DNA of 64,000 nucleotides, from the NCBI RefSeq assembly GCF_026342035.1, contig NZ_JAPENM010000003.1, positions 558,001 through 622,000 of the forward strand, given 5' to 3'. Origin of the DNA: Aldersonia sp. NBC_00410 (lineage in GTDB: Bacteria; Actinomycetota; Actinomycetes; Mycobacteriales; Mycobacteriaceae). Position numbers and translations under genes: made by a program. Below the pieces are notes generated by a model, which did no database searches, had not been told where the DNA came from, and saw only the letters and a program-made list of their open reading frames with translations. Shown here in pieces: positions 44,733 to 53,537 of this stretch. The stretch's first letter is position 1. Every line of letters starts with the position of its first letter.

Positions 44733-45610
44733 CCACCGAGATGCTGGGTCCTGCCGCACTCGCACAAGAAGTCGTCGCCAGCTTCGAGGAAACCGCAGAC
44801 CCACGGCTCAAGGAAATCCTGCACAGCCTCACCCGGCATCTGCACGATTTCGTCGGGGAAGTGGGTCTGACGTTCGAGGAGTGGGAGACCGCCATCGATT
44901 TTCTCACCCGCACCGGCCACAAGTGCGACGACGTCCGCCAGGAGTTCATCCTGCTATCGGACGTGTTGGGGGTGTCGATGTTGGTGGAAACGCTCAACGG
45001 CATCGAGACACCCGACGCCACCGACTCGACGGTCCTCGGGCCGTTCCATATGGTGGACTCGCCGACACGTGTTCTCGGCGCGAACATCTCACCGTCGAGT
45101 GTCGGCCGGACATGCGTGGTCCACGGAACCGTCCGCGACGAGCAGGGGCAGGCGGTACCGCACGCAGTGGTCGACGTGTGGCAGGCCGATGCCCATGGTT
45201 TCTACGACGTGCAGCAACCCGACACCAAGCCGCAGGGTGACGGGCGTGGACTGTTCACTGCCGACGAGCACGGCCGCTTCTACTTCCAGTCGATCGTCCC
45301 GGCCCACTATCCGATACCCACCGACGGGCCCGTGGGTGAGCTCCTGTCGGCCACCGGCCGCCACGCCTACCGCCCAGCGCATATCCACTTCATCGTCGCC
45401 GCACCAGGTTTCCGGGAACTGATCACGCACATCTTCGTCAACGACAGCGAATACCTGGATTGCGATGCGGTGTTCGCGGTCAAGCAGTCGCTCATTCGTG
45501 ATTTTGTTCCGCGCGCCGCCGGCACCGCCAATCCGTGCGGGGTGAAGGAGCCGTTCGTGGAGGCGCAGATCGACATCAGCTTGCACAAGGAAGGCGGTGA
45601 CGAAAGCTGA
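44729..45610 (+). CDS. Hydroxyquinol-type intradiol ring-cleavage dioxygenase
   Basis: 293 residues. N-terminal helical dimerisation domain (residues 1-100) followed by the intradiol core. The four iron ligands are visible: Tyr159 (AHGFYDVQ), Tyr194 (PAHYPIP), His218 and His220 (RPAHIHF). DSTVLGPFHMVDSP and PIPTDGPVGELL match characterised hydroxyquinol 1,2-dioxygenases rather than catechol enzymes. Predicted to open 1,2,4-benzenetriol to maleylacetate. The following gene, maleylacetate reductase, overlaps by 1 nt and supports this substrate. Confidence 0.93.
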   Translation: MTTEMLGPAALAQEVVASFEETADPRLKEILHSLTRHLHDFVGEVGLTFEEWETAIDFLTRTGHKCDDVRQEFILLSDVLGVSMLVETLNGIETPDATDSTVLGPFHMVDSPTRVLGANISPSSVGRTCVVHGTVRDEQGQAVPHAVVDVWQADAHGFYDVQQPDTKPQGDGRGLFTADEHGRFYFQSIVPAHYPIPTDGPVGELLSATGRHAYRPAHIHFIVAAPGFRELITHIFVNDSEYLDCDAVFAVKQSLIRDFVPRAAGTANPCGVKEPFVEAQIDISLHKEGGDES

Positions 45611-46677
45611 TGCACAACTTCGTCTATGAAGCACTACCGATGCGGGTCCGCTTCGGTGACCACGCCCTCGAACAGCTCCCCGAGGAACTCGAGGCACTCG
45701 GCGGCACGAACGCCGTGGTGCTGACCACCCCCGAACAGGCAGAGCTCGGCGAGCACGTCAACAGCATCCTCGGCGCCGCGGGGCGAGGGGTGTATCCCCG
45801 TGCTGCGATGCATGTGCCGCTGTCCACGGCGCACGCTGCCCGCGACCACGTCGCCGAGGTAGGCGCCGACACCGTGATATCTGTGGGCGGCGGATCGACG
45901 ACCGGCCTCGGGAAAGCCATAGCGCTGCATAGCGATATCCCCATCATCGCGGTACCGACCACATATGCCGGATCCGAGATGACCCCCATCTGGGGTGTCA
46001 CCGACCAGTCGGTCAAACGCACCGGCCGCGATCCCCGCGTCCTGCCTCGCGCCGTGATCTACGACCCGACCTTGACCGTCGGGCTGCCGGTCAAGGTGTC
46101 GGTGACCAGCGGACTGAACGCGGTGGCTCACGCCGTCGAGGGGCTCTACGCACCGGACGCATCACCGATCATTTCCCTGATGGCCGCGGAAGGGATCACC
46201 AAGATGCTCAGCGCATTACCGGCCATCACCACCGAGCCCACCTCGTCCGACGGGCGCTCGGATGCGCTGTATGCGGCATGGCTGTGCGGCGCCGTGTTGG
46301 GTGCCACCACCATGGGCCTGCACCACAAGCTGTGCCACATTCTCGGGGGAACCTTCGATCTCCCACATGCAGACACCCACGCGATCGTGTTGCCGTATGT
46401 GATGGCGTTCAACTTGCGCGCCACACCGACTGCGCGAGCAGTCCTCCAGCGAGCCACTGGATCAGCCACACCGGCGACCAGTGTGCGCAACCTCGGGCTG
46501 CAACTCGGCATCCCTGCCTCGCTGGCCGAGATCGGAATGCCCGACGACGGTCTCTCCGAAGTGATCCGGCAAGCCGTCGACGCGCCCTACAGCAATCCGC
46601 GGACGGTCACCGAAACAGATCTGACCGATCTGCTGACGGCCGCCTACACGGGATCGGATCCCGATGAGGAGTACTGA
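45610..46677 (+). CDS. Maleylacetate reductase
   Basis: 355 residues. Iron-alcohol-dehydrogenase family, maleylacetate reductase branch: NFVYEALPMRVRFG at the start, NAD site SVGGGSTTGLGKAIAL, VPTTYAGSEMTPIWGVT, AHAVEGLYAP and the metal-region HHKLCHILGGTFDLPHADTHA. Reduces maleylacetate to 3-oxoadipate with NAD(P)H, feeding the beta-ketoadipate pathway. Start overlaps the dioxygenase stop by one base (TGATG). Confidence 0.95.
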   Translation: MHNFVYEALPMRVRFGDHALEQLPEELEALGGTNAVVLTTPEQAELGEHVNSILGAAGRGVYPRAAMHVPLSTAHAARDHVAEVGADTVISVGGGSTTGLGKAIALHSDIPIIAVPTTYAGSEMTPIWGVTDQSVKRTGRDPRVLPRAVIYDPTLTVGLPVKVSVTSGLNAVAHAVEGLYAPDASPIISLMAAEGITKMLSALPAITTEPTSSDGRSDALYAAWLCGAVLGATTMGLHHKLCHILGGTFDLPHADTHAIVLPYVMAFNLRATPTARAVLQRATGSATPATSVRNLGLQLGIPASLAEIGMPDDGLSEVIRQAVDAPYSNPRTVTETDLTDLLTAAYTGSDPDEEY

Positions 46678-46678
46678 G

Positions 46679-47770
46679 ATGAGCACGATCGAACGCCCAC
46701 GCGAGGAGCAGACCGCCGCAGTGACGCTCAGCGTCGACAGCGTCGAGGGAACGGTGACCCCGTTCGTGCACAAGCGGGCACCGGCACCAATGGGGTCTGC
46801 CGACATCACGGTGCGACTGGCGTTCGTCGGTATCTGCGGTACCGATGCCGAAATCCTGCATGGCCGCATGCCCGACACTTTCCACATCAACTATCCGCAC
46901 TCACTCGGTCACGAGTGGTCCGGAGTGGTCGAGGCCGTCGGTCGCGACGTCACCGCGTTCCGGCCCGGTGATCGGATCCTCGGGCACGGACATCTCGGCG
47001 GCAACGACTGGTTCGGCGTAACCCACGACGGCGCCGCGGCCGAAGTGTTCACCGTGCCGGCCTCGCTGTGCTTCCACGTACCCGACAACACGACACTGCT
47101 CAGCGCCGCGGTGATCGAGCCGTTCGCCTGTGTATTGCAGGCGTTGACCACCGCGGGCGGGGTCAGTGCCGCCGACACCGTGCACATCCACGGACTTGGC
47201 GCGATCGGTCTCAACGCACTCATGCAGTGCCGCCACGCCGGTGCACAGGTGATCGTCTTCGATCCCAGCCCGGTACGCCGGCAGCGAGCGCGCGACCTGG
47301 GCGCCGCGGGCGCTCTGGACCCGCTGACCGGCGAAATCTCCGACCTCGCCACCACCATCGACGGCCGCCCGCACGCCGACCTCGTCATCGAGGCGTCCGG
47401 CAACCCGCTAGCACAGGCCAATGCACTCGAAGGCGCCGGCGCGGGAGGCCGAGTGTTGCTCATGGGGGTGTCCCGCCCCCAGGCGGTACCTGCCCGGCTT
47501 GGCCTGATCCAGGAGCGCGACCTCGTGGTGCGCACCTCGGTCGGTGCGCCGGCGCCAATCTGGCCCGCCGCCATTCGCTACGTCCGCAACAGCGGCATCG
47601 ACCTGTCAGCGATCGTGTCGCGCGTCTTCCCCCTGTCGCAAGGCGTCGAAGCGCTGGCGGCAGCGCAAGACTCGACGTCACAGGTGAAAGTGATGCTCGC
47701 CCCCGACGATTCCACCACCTCATTCGACAAGCCGTCGACACCACCCGGTAAAGGAGAACCGAAACCGTGA
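46679..47770 (+). CDS. Zinc-binding alcohol dehydrogenase family protein
   Basis: 363 residues. MDR fold. Catalytic zinc site is GICGTDAEILHG and the SLGHEWSGVVEAVG (GHE) motif; Rossmann site is HGLGAIGLNAL. The four-cysteine structural zinc lobe is missing (GHGHLGGNDWFGVTHDG in its place), as in some polyol and threonine dehydrogenase relatives. Probably oxidises a secondary alcohol of a polyol. GAGGAG precedes the ATG inside the maleylacetate reductase end. GTGA overlap with the next gene. Confidence 0.9.
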   Translation: MSTIERPREEQTAAVTLSVDSVEGTVTPFVHKRAPAPMGSADITVRLAFVGICGTDAEILHGRMPDTFHINYPHSLGHEWSGVVEAVGRDVTAFRPGDRILGHGHLGGNDWFGVTHDGAAAEVFTVPASLCFHVPDNTTLLSAAVIEPFACVLQALTTAGGVSAADTVHIHGLGAIGLNALMQCRHAGAQVIVFDPSPVRRQRARDLGAAGALDPLTGEISDLATTIDGRPHADLVIEASGNPLAQANALEGAGAGGRVLLMGVSRPQAVPARLGLIQERDLVVRTSVGAPAPIWPAAIRYVRNSGIDLSAIVSRVFPLSQGVEALAAAQDSTSQVKVMLAPDDSTTSFDKPSTPPGKGEPKP

Positions 47771-48657
47771 CCATCAACAAGAATATTCTCGCGACCTGCT
47801 GGACCTGGGCCGGTGACGCCGCCCCCGCGCGCGGAGACGAAACCAGCCCGGTCGAGATCGGCCACCGCATCGAAGCCGTCGCGGCCGCCGGCTGGCAGGG
47901 AGTTGGCATCGTGCACGCCGACCTCGCCAAGATCCGATCCGAAATCGGCCTGGAAAAACTCAGCGAGATGCTCGAGGCGAACGGCATCACGATCGTCGAG
48001 CTGGAGTTCATCACCAACTGGTGGACCGACGGCGAAATGAAACGAGAGTCCGACCGCGTCCGCGACGAATTGCTCGACGCTGCAGCCATCCTCGGCGCAC
48101 GCACCATCAAGACCGGTGCGGAACTGCAGTCCTTCGGCGCCGACACCGGCACCGTGTCGCTGGACGTGTTCGCCGAAAAGTTCGACCACCTCGCGACCAC
48201 CGCTGGCACTCACGGCGTGCGCGTCGCGCTGGAACCCATGCCCATGTCGAACATCAAGACCATCGAAGCCGGCGCCGACTTCGTCACGACCGTCGGCAAC
48301 CCGTACGGTGGACTCGTCGTCGACACCTGGCACGTCGCCCGCGGCGGAACCGACTACGCCCGCCTACCAGAAATCCTCCCGATGGAACACGTGTTCGTCG
48401 CCGAACTCGACGACGCCCCAGCCGAACCCGTCGGCACGCTGTGGGACGACACCTGTGATCGCCGGCAAAACCCCGGCGAAGGCGACCTCGACACCGTGCG
48501 GTTCGTCGAAGAAATGGTCCGAGCAGGCTGGACCGGGCACTGGGGAGTGGAGATCATCGCCGAGACCCAACGCCAACTGCCGATCGACGAGGCCGTCGAA
48601 CGCACCGCGACAGCGACGCGCGCCGTCCTCGACCGCGCCGAACAGAACCTCGCCTGA
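47767..48657 (+). CDS. Xylose-isomerase-like TIM-barrel protein (IolE/IolI/DSD superfamily)
   Basis: 296 residues from GTG. TIM barrel with the metal ligands typical of the superfamily: Glu in RVALEPMPM (about residue 157), the DxxH pair in VVDTWHVARGG, and Glu in GHWGVEIIAE near the end. Relatives include 2-keto-myo-inositol dehydratase (IolE), inosose isomerase (IolI) and 3-dehydroshikimate dehydratase, an enzyme that aromatises a cyclic polyol by dehydration. Which reaction it performs here is not proven; the neighbours favour a dehydratase on a cyclic ketone. Confidence 0.9.
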   Translation: MTINKNILATCWTWAGDAAPARGDETSPVEIGHRIEAVAAAGWQGVGIVHADLAKIRSEIGLEKLSEMLEANGITIVELEFITNWWTDGEMKRESDRVRDELLDAAAILGARTIKTGAELQSFGADTGTVSLDVFAEKFDHLATTAGTHGVRVALEPMPMSNIKTIEAGADFVTTVGNPYGGLVVDTWHVARGGTDYARLPEILPMEHVFVAELDDAPAEPVGTLWDDTCDRRQNPGEGDLDTVRFVEEMVRAGWTGHWGVEIIAETQRQLPIDEAVERTATATRAVLDRAEQNLA

Positions 48658-48808
48658 CAGCCGACATCACCGCCGGCGGCACCCACAAGCAGCCCGCCAA
48701 CCGCTGCCCAGCGGTGTGGGCGATCACCACAGACGGTTGGAACTGCTTGCCTACCAACCGACCCCAACCAACCGACCGCCAGACCGACGCACGAAAGGCA
48801 GAACTTCG

Positions 48809-49606
48809 ATGAACACCGGACTCGACGGCAAAGTCGTCGCCATCACCGGCGCGGCCTCCGGTATCGGCGCCGCCAGCGCCCGCGCATTCGCAGCCGAAGG
48901 CGCCAAACTCGCCCTCGTCGACCGTGACGAAGCGGGGCTGAAAGCGCTCGCCGACGAACTCTCCGCGACCACAATCAGCTACGCGGTGGCCGATTTGAGC
49001 ATCCTGCACGGCGTGACGACCGGACTCGATGAAGCGCTCGCCGCCCACGACGGGCACGTCGACGTGCTGTTCAACAACGTCGGAGCAGGTAGCCTCGGGC
49101 TGTTCGACACGTTGACCGACCAAGACTGGATCGACACGCTGCAGTTGAACTTCCTCAGCCAGGTGCGTGCGGCCACCCACCTGCTGCCCCGGATGCGCGC
49201 CGCGAAATCCGGCGTCATCGTCAACAACGCCTCCGACCTGGGCCGCCAACCGATCGTTGGTGGGCCCGACTATGCCGCGTCAAAAGCTGCGATCCTGTCG
49301 TTCACTACCTCGCTGGCCAAGTCCGAAGGCCCCTATATACGGGTTAATGCGGTCGCCGCCGGCGCGACCATGTCGCCGATGTGGTCGATGCCCGGCGGAC
49401 TTGCCGACACCTTCGCCGCAATTCATGGAGTTCCCCGCGAAGAATCCATCGAAGCCGAGATGAAGGCCCGCAATCTTCCGCTGGCCCGCATCGGCCAACC
49501 GCACGAAGTGGCCAACGTAGTCGTGTTCCTCGCCTCCGACCTCGCCTCCTACGTCACCTCCAGCGTCTACGGTGTCGACGGCGGCTCCATCGGCAGCATA
49601 GTTTGA
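48809..49606 (+). CDS. SDR family dehydrogenase 2
   Basis: 265 residues. Canonical SDR: TGAASGIGAASARAF, Asp at the end of strand 2 (LALVDRDEAG, NAD preference), NNVGAGSLG, catalytic Ser in NNASDLGRQP, and YAASK. GAMMA-loop VDGGSIGSIV ends the protein. ATG at 48809 is the first start after the TIM-barrel gene; the frame is open upstream but antisense in character. AAAGGCAG lies about 8 nt upstream. Last gene of the operon, 151 bp after the TIM-barrel gene, so it may have its own promoter. Confidence 0.92.
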   Translation: MNTGLDGKVVAITGAASGIGAASARAFAAEGAKLALVDRDEAGLKALADELSATTISYAVADLSILHGVTTGLDEALAAHDGHVDVLFNNVGAGSLGLFDTLTDQDWIDTLQLNFLSQVRAATHLLPRMRAAKSGVIVNNASDLGRQPIVGGPDYAASKAAILSFTTSLAKSEGPYIRVNAVAAGATMSPMWSMPGGLADTFAAIHGVPREESIEAEMKARNLPLARIGQPHEVANVVVFLASDLASYVTSSVYGVDGGSIGSIV

Positions 49607-49799
49607 GGCGAGGCCCGAACTCGCTTCGCGTTCGGCGCGGCCGAAGTCGAGGTGCGGCAGGGCTTTTCGCTGCGCGCAGGGCAGCCATCCGAGCACCAAC
49701 CACACCAGATGGTCCGGCTTCGATCAACCGGGTTCGACTGCACTTTCTGGTCTTCCGCAACTCGGCCGGCGGTGGCTCGCCGCAGTTGTGGTGAGGCGG

Positions 49800-50106
49800 C
49801 GCGGCGCAGCTCGGCGGTGGAATCATCGCTAGTGCGGACGGTTTGGGCGACGAACTGCGGGTCGGTAACGATCCGGTAGGTGTCGGTGAGGGTCATGGTC
49901 CGGGTGAGCGCGACGATCGCGGCGTGCTGTGCGATGACGGGTTCGTCGGCTCGGGTCTCGAGCAGAGCGAGGGTACGGGGATCGGTGAACAGGTCGGCGT
50001 GGTTGCGGGCGTATTCGTAGGACGCGTTCCACGACGGGGTTTCGATCCACTCGACCAGTTGTGTTGCGTGGCAGAACGTTTCGGCGAGGCGCTGCAACGC
50101 GTCCGA
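49800..50106 (-). pseudogene. C-terminal remnant of a CHAT/TPR-type protein
   Basis: The frame encodes ALQRLAETFCHATQLVEWI, SWNASYEYARNHADLF, TRADEPVIAQHAAIVALT and DTYRIVTDP, resembling the helical C-terminal repeat seen at the end of large actinobacterial CHAT-domain proteins. No upstream domain exists and there is no plausible start; downstream of TDPQFV the sequence loses coding character. The remainder of 49607-50211 contains no gene. Identification rests on pattern memory only. Confidence 0.45.
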
Positions 50107-50211
50107 GGGCGAGCTGGATGCGGGACGCGGCGAGCCCCGCCTGTGACACGTGCGTCGAATTACAGTCGAGAGCCAGAATGCCAACACTGACGGTCCTGCA
50201 TTCCGATAGGG

Positions 50212-50688
50212 CTACTTGGCCGAGTCGGTGCTGGTGATGACGTCGCTCCATGTCGCGCGCGAACCGGATTCGCCGATTCGGTAGACCTGGACGATGGTTC
50301 CCGTTGCCACGGCGAGCGCCAGGACGGCGACGATCAGCGTGAGCGCACGCGACGGGCCCTTTTGCCGTTCACGAAGATGGATCGCGGTGACGGCGAGTGC
50401 GGCCACGAGCAGGGCGAGGGAGAAGTAGATCATGGTGTCGCCCAGAGCTGTATGGGTGTGAATGGCGGCCGAGCGACCGGTGTGCTTCTCGAGCCATTCC
50501 CCGGCGTCGGTGGTCAGCGGGGTCAAGACTGTGGTCACGACGGCCAGCACGAGTGTGGGCCAGACGAGTCGACGTCGGGCGGCGGGCCACACGCTGCACA
50601 GGACGACCAGGATGGCTGTGAGTGGAGCAAGGACCACGATGAAGTGCACGAGGAGTACGTGGGCGGGCAGGCCGTTGACAGTGGACAT
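50212..50688 (-). CDS. DUF2231 membrane protein
   Basis: 158 residues. Four hydrophobic helices. It starts VNGLPAHVLLVHFIVVLAPL, the DUF2231 signature with conserved His in helix 1, followed by TDAGEWLEKH and HTALGD motifs. Such proteins are predicted haem- or metal-binding membrane proteins with unknown function. The gene is isolated between decayed DNA on both sides. Confidence 0.85.
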   Translation of the reverse strand: MSTVNGLPAHVLLVHFIVVLAPLTAILVVLCSVWPAARRRLVWPTLVLAVVTTVLTPLTTDAGEWLEKHTGRSAAIHTHTALGDTMIYFSLALLVAALAVTAIHLRERQKGPSRALTLIVAVLALAVATGTIVQVYRIGESGSRATWSDVITSTDSAK

Positions 50689-51400
50689 GGCGCCAGTATT
50701 CGGACGCCCGCTGAGAAAACGCTGAGTCCCAGGGACGCCGAGAGCCCGAGCGAGCCGATCGCGCCGGCGGTGTGCGGCGGCGGGAGCAGCCAGTCATGTT
50801 CGAATCACGGGTCGGACCGCGGTCCGGCCGGATGTGACGTCGACCGGCTGTCGGGGTGGTGTGGCGGTTCTGTGCCGACGACTGGGTAAGGGTTACCCGT
50901 GGGGGAGGACTTCCGCTACGTCCCGGCGGCGACCTCGAGTACGCACGCCTGGCGGTGATCATTGGCCTGCGGCGGCACGTGCTCTGCCGGGCACTGGACT
51001 CCTTGCGGGCCTGGCGTTGGCCCGGCCCGAATGGAACCAGGCTGAGCATTTCGCACTCCGGGGAGCGATCCCTGAATCGAGACCGTTGTCGATTCCGGGC
51101 CGGTGCACCGCGCACGAACGCCTTGACCCGAGCGGCGTTTCGGGTTTGTTCAACCTGGGTACTGTCCGACCGATCCTGGGTACTGTCCGACCACAGCCAA
51201 CTGCCGGTGTTATGGGCGTGCTGGGTGTGAATTCGGTCGATTAGGGAGGCGGTGAGTAGCGCGGGAGACTGCTCGTGAGTTGGAGTCACTCCGGCTGCGG
51301 ATGTCGTCGCGGGCGACGCCACTGCGTGTGCATCCCGAGCACCGCACGCACGGCATCTCAGACCACGTGAAGGCAGGCACGAGCAGATTGGAACTACTCC
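50689..51400. other. 712-bp stretch without a recognisable gene
   Basis: No reading frame here has a recognisable protein domain plus a start signal. It contains an 18-bp direct repeat described separately and the promoter of the mycolyltransferase gene. Its composition is coding-like in places, so it may be decayed gene material. Confidence 0.5.
51154..51192. repeat. Tandem 18-bp direct repeat
   Basis: CCTGGGTACTGTCCGACC occurs at 51154-51171 and again at 51175-51192, period 21 nt. Exact, two copies only. May be a duplicated half-site or the edge of a lost insertion sequence. Confidence 0.8.
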
Positions 51401-52405
51401 ATGGTTCGCACACTCGGCACCTCGATTCGATCCGCCGCCAGGGCAATAGCGCTCGCGGTGGCCGTGACGGGCACGATCGTCGTCTCGCCGACCGTCGCCC
51501 ACGCCGCGCCATGGTCGTCGATCACCGGTGTAAGGCACCTCGGGGGCCAGCAGTACGCGCTCTCGGTGTACTCGGCTGCGATGAATCATGAGATACCGCT
51601 GTGGGTTTCACGCGCGGCCGACACCTCGTCGGCACACCCCGTGCTGTATCTGCTCAACGGGGTCGACGGCGGCGCCGACGGCGCGGCCTGGACCGGCCGA
51701 ACCGATGTCGCCAACTTCTTTGCCGGCAAAAACGTCGACGTCGTCGTCCCATTGACCGGGCGGGCCAGCTTCTACACCGACTGGGAAAACGACGATCCGA
51801 TCCTCGGGCGCAACCAGTGGGCGACGTTCCTTACCCGTGAGCTACCACCGCTGCTGAACGCGCAATTCCACACCACCGGGCGCACCGGCGTCGTCGGTGT
51901 GTCGATGTCGGCCGGCTCGGCCCTCGATCTGGCGATCCACGCGCCCGGCGTTTTCCAGGCCGTCGGCGCCTTCAGCGGCTGCACCAGAACCAGCGACCCG
52001 GCCGGCCAGGCCTACGTCTATTCACAAGTGGCGACGTTCGGCGGCAACGCGACCAACATGTGGGGCCTGCCCGGTGATCCGGCGTGGGCTGAGCACGACC
52101 CCACCCTGCACGCAGACCGACTCCGCGGCACCGCCGTCTATCTCGCTGCCGGTACCGGCCAGCCCGGACCTTACGAAAGCCTCGCAGCCCCCGACGGTGC
52201 CGGCGCCGCCCTGAACCGAGCCGTGATCGGCGGCCCGATGGAAGCGGTCGTGCGGCAGTGCACCCAAGTCCTTGTCGACAGCGTCCGCGCCGCGGGCGTG
52301 CCCGCGACCTTTGCATTGTCTCCGGTCGGCACCCATGCATGGCCGTATTGGCAGGACGACCTGCACGCCGCGTGGCCGACGCTAGGCGCGGCAATCGGCG
52401 CATGA
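51401..52405 (+). CDS. Antigen 85-type mycolyltransferase / esterase D family protein
   Basis: 334 residues. Signal peptide residues 1-36 (IALAVAVTGTIVVSPTVAHA-A). Alpha/beta-hydrolase of the Ag85 family: VLYLLNGVDGGADGAAWTGRTD, SFYTDWEND, nucleophile elbow VVGVSMSAGSA (Ser168), and the late His in PVGTHAWPYWQDD. Secreted mycolyltransferases make trehalose dimycolate and mycolylate arabinogalactan, so the gene fits a mycolate-bearing organism. It is isolated, with gene-poor DNA on both sides. Confidence 0.9.
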   Translation: MVRTLGTSIRSAARAIALAVAVTGTIVVSPTVAHAAPWSSITGVRHLGGQQYALSVYSAAMNHEIPLWVSRAADTSSAHPVLYLLNGVDGGADGAAWTGRTDVANFFAGKNVDVVVPLTGRASFYTDWENDDPILGRNQWATFLTRELPPLLNAQFHTTGRTGVVGVSMSAGSALDLAIHAPGVFQAVGAFSGCTRTSDPAGQAYVYSQVATFGGNATNMWGLPGDPAWAEHDPTLHADRLRGTAVYLAAGTGQPGPYESLAAPDGAGAALNRAVIGGPMEAVVRQCTQVLVDSVRAAGVPATFALSPVGTHAWPYWQDDLHAAWPTLGAAIGA

Positions 52406-52711
52406 GCGACCACCGGGTTCGGCCTCGCACGCGGTGCATCGGGTGACACCGGGGCTCTGCAGCGATGGGGGCGAGGGGCGACGTGATGGGCTCGGTGATA
52501 GTCGTCAGCCGATTCCAGGATGGCCCGATCGGCGAAGACTTCGCGATCACCGCCGGCCTCGAACTCATCGGTCAGCTCGGGCCTCGGCCGGTGTTGGCGC
52601 TGGTCCCAAAACTTGCGGCCCTTCTGAGCCACAGGTGAACGCAACCATGCCGATGATTCGCACCCGACGCGCAGCCGAGTGGTCTGTGTCGGTGGCTCTG
52701 GTCGACAGCTG
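52406..52711. other. 306-bp stretch without a recognisable gene
   Basis: No supported reading frame. Frames on both strands are short and arginine/proline-rich, typical of shadow frames in GC-rich DNA. No hairpin with a U-run was seen after the mycolyltransferase stop. Confidence 0.5.
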
Positions 52712-53080
52712 TCAGTAGCTGAAGGTCACTGCGGGTCCGTCGCCGATCCACTCCCACAGCTGTACCGTCCCGCCCAGGCCGGCGTTGAGAACCAGGTGGT
52801 CCGCGTCGAGTTGTTTCGCGTGAAAGCAGATCGGGCACACCAGCATCTCACCTCCTGCCGCCGCGTAGCGCGCCATCAGATCCGGTATTGAGGGGCACCC
52901 TTCGCACGCGACGCCGACGGCGACACCGGACTGGACCAGCCGCACCGCCTCCTTTGTCATGAACATCAGGGTCGGGCGCCCCTGCTCTGCGGCCCCGACC
53001 GCGACGAGCAGCGCGACGGTCACCTTTTCGGGATCCTCGAGCCCGGTCGTGAGGCTGATCGCGGCCTTGTTCAGGGCCAT
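52712..53080 (-). CDS. DsrE/DsrF-like sulfur-relay family protein
   Basis: 122 residues. DsrE fold: KAAISLTTGLEDPEKVTVALLVAVGAAEQGRPTLMFM across strand 1 and helix 1 (read as two parts), then KEAVRLV, VACEGCPSIPDLM and MLVCPICFHAKQL. Cysteines in CEGCPS and CPICFHAK give candidate sulfur-carrying or metal-binding sites. ATG at 53080 has AAGGAGGTGG upstream and shares one base with the preceding gene stop (TGATG), so they are coupled. Likely thiol or persulfide handling; exact role unknown. Confidence 0.88.
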   Translation of the reverse strand: MALNKAAISLTTGLEDPEKVTVALLVAVGAAEQGRPTLMFMTKEAVRLVQSGVAVGVACEGCPSIPDLMARYAAAGGEMLVCPICFHAKQLDADHLVLNAGLGGTVQLWEWIGDGPAVTFSY

Positions 53081-53508
53081 CACGCCACCTCCTTCGCCGA
53101 CTCGGATTGGAAGCCGGAGCAGAGCAGATCGAGCGACACGATCCGGTCCTCGCCGCGGGTGAACACGTGCTGCTCGGCGATCCGCGCCCCCGAGTCGGCC
53201 GAGTGCATCCGGATCCGCCAGCGCAGATACATCCGCTGGCCCACTTGGCCGATCGACGCGTCGAGGATTTCGAAGTCGTCGTCGCCGCCGAACCAGGTGT
53301 TCAGGCGGTTCACCACCTCATCGGCCCCGGTGGTGGCGAGCGGACCGTGCGGCAGCAGCGCCCGAAAAGCGACGTCCGGGTCGAGGCTGGCGGTGAGTGC
53401 GGCGAAGTCGCGGCGCGAGAACGCGGCAAGGAAGTCTCCCGCGATCGACCATCCCATTGTGTGCCCGGCATCCGAGATGCCCTTGGGGCTGAGCGAATTG
53501 GTAGTCAT
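53080..53508 (-). CDS. NTF2-like (SnoaL-type) protein
   Basis: 142 residues. NTF2 fold: IAGDFLAAFSRRDFAALTASLDPDVAFRALLPHGP, then ADEVVNRLNTWFGGDDDFEIL and MYLRWRIRMHSADSGARIAEQHVFT. Commonly annotated nuclear transport factor 2 family; may be an isomerase, cyclase or ligand-binding protein. Coupled with the DsrE gene and located 29 bp after the HD-GYP-LuxR gene on the same strand, so the three may form one operon. Confidence 0.85.
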   Translation of the reverse strand: MTTNSLSPKGISDAGHTMGWSIAGDFLAAFSRRDFAALTASLDPDVAFRALLPHGPLATTGADEVVNRLNTWFGGDDDFEILDASIGQVGQRMYLRWRIRMHSADSGARIAEQHVFTRGEDRIVSLDLLCSGFQSESAKEVA

Positions 53509-53537
53509 GACCTAGTTCTACGGCGTCCGGCGGCCGG

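Noticed and set aside
51154-51192. CRISPR array.
   Set aside because: Only two direct copies with a 3-nt interval; no spacers and no cas genes in the window.
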